NCBI GenBank assembly: GCA_027038235.1
Contig: JALVXV010000293.1
Coordinates: forward strand, 1 to 6,636
Source of the DNA: Campylobacterales bacterium
GTDB taxonomy: Bacteria; Campylobacterota; Campylobacteria; Campylobacterales; JALSKU01
Length of the DNA: 6,636 nt
Direction of reading: 5' to 3'
Each line of letters opens with the position of its first letter. Within the stretch, counting starts at the first letter, position 1. This document shows positions 4,936-6,636 of the stretch, one piece after another. A program made the translations under genes and the position numbers. The notes beneath the pieces are model-generated. The model saw nothing but the letters and a program-made list of their open reading frames with translations. It ran no database searches and was not told the DNA's origin.

Positions 4936-6207
4936 TTGAAAATAGACAACTCTCCTATCACTTCAGTAAGTGAACAATGTATAAAGTGTGGTAAGTGCAT
5001 ACCTACTTGCACTATTCACAATGTAAATGCTGATGAAGTAACAAGCCCTAGGGGATTTTTAGATCTATTAGGAGCTTACAAAAGAGGCGATTTAGAGCTT
5101 GATAAAACCACAAAAGATATATTTGAAAGCTGCTTTTTATGCACCGCTTGTACCGAAATATGCCCCAATGATCTACCTGTAGATATGGTTATCGAGCAAG
5201 TTAGAAATGATATTAGAAAGAAGTATGGACTTGCTTGGTATAAAAAGTTTTTTTTCTTTTTGCTAAGACATAGAGTTGTAATGGATATATTGGCAAAATT
5301 TGGTTATGTATTTCAAACTTGTGGCTTTAAGATTCACCAAAAACAAAATGCTATGGAACCTAGATTTTCTATGCCAATTATAAAAAAGGATAGATTTTTA
5401 CCAAGTGTAAAAGCTAAAACTTTTTTAAACTCATATCCAGAAGTGATAAAAAATGGCAAAAAAAGAAAAGTCGCTATCTTTATAGGATGTTTGGCAAATT
5501 ATACTTATACTGACATAGGAAAAGCACTTTTGAAAATATTAAAAACTTTGCAAATTGATGCATATCTTATCAAAAATCAGCTTTGTTGTGGAGCTCCTGC
5601 ATACTTTACAGGTGATTTTGATACGGTTGATTATCTTGCAAAGCACAATATAGAGTATTTTGAAAGCTTTATTGATGATGTTGAGGCTATCATAGTTCCT
5701 GAGGCTACCTGTTCGGCTATGCTAAAAAAGGATTATTTGCACTTTTTTCATGATAAACCTAAGTGGAAAGAAAGAGTAGAGAAATTAAACAAAAAGATAT
5801 TTATGGCGACCGAATGGCTTGAAAGAGAGACAAACCTTGAGGAAATTCTTGAAAAAAATGGCAAAAAGATGAGCGAGATAGTTACCTATCATGACCCATG
5901 TCATGCAAAAAAGATGCAAGGAATTTATAAAGAGCCAAGAGCTTTAGTAGGCAAAAATTATACTATCAAAGAGATGAGTGATCCAAATAGATGCTGTGGA
6001 TTTGGTGGAGTTACAATGCAAAGTGAAAAGTTTCATCTTGCAAAAGCCGCAGGACTTCCAAAAGCAGCCATGATAGATCAAAGCGGTGCAGACATAGTAA
6101 GTGCAGAGTGTAGTGCCTGTAGAATGCAGATAACAAATTCACTCCATTATAATAATTCAAAAGTCATCTTTAAAAATCCCATAGAGTTGATAGCGGAAGC
6201 ATTATGA
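4936..6207 (+). CDS. GlpC/HdrD-like Fe-S oxidoreductase subunit (two 4Fe-4S, two CCG domains)
   Basis: This is a 423-residue electron-transfer protein. Two ferredoxin-type clusters are formed by Cys15, 18, 21, 25 and by Cys66, 69, 72, 76 (followed by Pro). Two cysteine-rich CCG domains follow: Cys185, Cys217-Cys218-Gly219 and Cys259; then Cys322 (HDPCH), Cys353-Cys354-Gly355 and Cys392-X2-Cys395. The first CCG domain lacks the last cysteine (CSAM), and as I recall E. coli GlpC also has no cysteine there. The layout matches GlpC, GlcF and HdrD, which pass electrons from a dehydrogenase to the quinone or another acceptor; H. pylori HP0666, next to hemN, is called GlpC. No dehydrogenase partner is visible, so the substrate is open. 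The start is TTG: AAAGGA lies seven bases before it, an in-frame TAA (4930-4932) excludes any earlier start, and the next in-frame ATG (residue 84) would lose both clusters. Confidence 0.93.
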   Translation: MKIDNSPITSVSEQCIKCGKCIPTCTIHNVNADEVTSPRGFLDLLGAYKRGDLELDKTTKDIFESCFLCTACTEICPNDLPVDMVIEQVRNDIRKKYGLAWYKKFFFFLLRHRVVMDILAKFGYVFQTCGFKIHQKQNAMEPRFSMPIIKKDRFLPSVKAKTFLNSYPEVIKNGKKRKVAIFIGCLANYTYTDIGKALLKILKTLQIDAYLIKNQLCCGAPAYFTGDFDTVDYLAKHNIEYFESFIDDVEAIIVPEATCSAMLKKDYLHFFHDKPKWKERVEKLNKKIFMATEWLERETNLEEILEKNGKKMSEIVTYHDPCHAKKMQGIYKEPRALVGKNYTIKEMSDPNRCCGFGGVTMQSEKFHLAKAAGLPKAAMIDQSGADIVSAECSACRMQITNSLHYNNSKVIFKNPIELIAEAL

Positions 6208-6209
6208 AA

Positions 6210-6333
6210 AAGTGTTAAGTGTTGAGTGTTGAGTGTTGAGTGTTAAGAAAATATTATCCAATTTATTCTATAAACTATCTTTTTAACACTTAACACTTAA
6301 CACTTAGCACTTAGCACTTAACACTTAGCACTT
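6210..6333. repeat. Inverted heptamer-repeat hairpin, locus 3 (Fe-S gene to lgt gap)
   Basis: The left arm has five units of RAGTGTT (6210-6244). The right arm has seven units of ARCACTT (6285-6333). Pairing base i with 12529-i gives a stem of 40 positions (6210-6249 with 6280-6319), a 30-nt loop and no mismatch in the + strand RNA when six G-U pairs are counted. Two extra right-arm units remain unpaired. The array begins three bases after the Fe-S stop codon and ends just before the AAGGAG of lgt. No U run follows the stem, so a standard terminator is unlikely. Confidence 0.88.
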
Positions 6334-6350
6334 AATGTCAAAGGAGTAAT

Positions 6351-6636
6351 ATGCAATATTGGAATCATATATATCAAAATTTCTCACCAATAGCTTTTAA
6401 AATAGGAAGTATAAGTGTACATTGGTACGGAATAATGTATGTTTTAGCACTTATATCTGCTTTATATCTGGCTAAATGGCTTGTAAAGTACGATAAACTA
6501 CCTATATCACAAGAAGAACTGGATAATTATTTTATATGGGTAGAGATAGGAGTGATACTTGGAGCTAGGCTTGGGTATATAATCTTTTATGATCCTCACA
6601 CAATGTACTATCTAACTCACCCTTGGCAAATTTTTA
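6351..6636 (+). CDS. lgt: Prolipoprotein diacylglyceryl transferase, N-terminal part
   Basis: Lgt moves a diacylglyceryl group from phosphatidylglycerol to the lipobox cysteine of prolipoproteins; it is an inner-membrane enzyme. Ninety-five codons are present and the gene runs off the window. The start MQYWNHIYQNFSPIAFKIG is followed by VHWYG (residues 23-27, with Tyr26 as in the E. coli enzyme), a membrane segment of about 20 residues, a short polar loop, and GARLGYIIFYDP (71-82), whose Arg is a conserved family residue. The periplasmic stretch HPWQIF is also typical. AAGGAG (6341-6346) lies four bases before the ATG. Its transcription may depend on the upstream Fe-S gene, but the long repeat hairpin stands between them. 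Confidence 0.95.
   Translation, partial: MQYWNHIYQNFSPIAFKIGSISVHWYGIMYVLALISALYLAKWLVKYDKLPISQEELDNYFIWVEIGVILGARLGYIIFYDPHTMYYLTHPWQIF

Noticed and set aside
4812..5012. Minus-strand reading frame through the tandem array
   Set aside because: It is low-complexity translation of the repeat plus the complement of the Fe-S gene start, with no good ribosome binding site.
5248..5255. Run of eight T in the Fe-S gene as a phase-variation tract
   Set aside because: It encodes a plausible Phe stretch in frame; contingency tracts in Campylobacterota are usually longer G/C runs.
6210..6333. Simple rho-independent terminator
   Set aside because: The stem is far longer than usual, the loop is 30 nt and no U run follows the 3' arm.

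Overview
The window looks like chromosomal DNA from a member of the Campylobacterota (formerly Epsilonproteobacteria). It is AT-rich and uses AGA and ATA codons heavily. The gene set hemB, argF, a UPF0763/DUF2603-like protein, hemN and a GlpC-like Fe-S protein matches a neighbourhood I remember from Campylobacter jejuni (about Cj0991c-Cj0995c) and, in part, Helicobacter pylori (HP0664-HP0666). I cannot name the genus. The neighbourhood comparison is from memory, not from a search.

Layout. Bases 1-370 hold the 3' end of hemB (+). Two genes on the minus strand follow: an unrecognised 171-residue protein (469-984) and, upstream of it in the same direction, a single-PAS protein resembling the FAD-type PAS of Aer/CetB (1039-1557). 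A short divergent promoter region (1558-1700) separates them from argF (1701-2624, +). Next come a UPF0763-like gene (2755-3252) and hemN (3249-4622), which overlap by 4 bases. A 313-base non-coding stretch (4623-4935) carries a hairpin terminator, a nested inverted repeat and four full 31-bp tandem repeats. It is followed by a TTG-started Fe-S oxidoreductase gene (4936-6207) and the 5' end of lgt (6351-6636, cut by the window end).

Function. HemB and HemN are an early and a late step of haem synthesis; HemN is an oxygen-independent radical-SAM enzyme. ArgF makes citrulline in arginine synthesis. The Fe-S protein has the two 4Fe-4S plus two CCG-domain layout of GlpC/HdrD-like electron carriers. 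Lgt lipidates prolipoproteins. These are housekeeping genes, and I see no defence system, phage, transposon or CRISPR.

The unusual content is between the genes. Three intergenic gaps carry inverted arrays of a degenerate 7-bp repeat (about AAGWGYT) that fold into long hairpins. One forms a 40-position stem with no mismatch if G-U pairs are allowed in the + strand transcript. The first array runs into the hemB stop codon. A 13-bp inverted repeat hides the ribosome binding site of the unknown minus-strand gene. The 31-bp array upstream of the Fe-S gene is made of phased 17-bp dyads about three helical turns apart.
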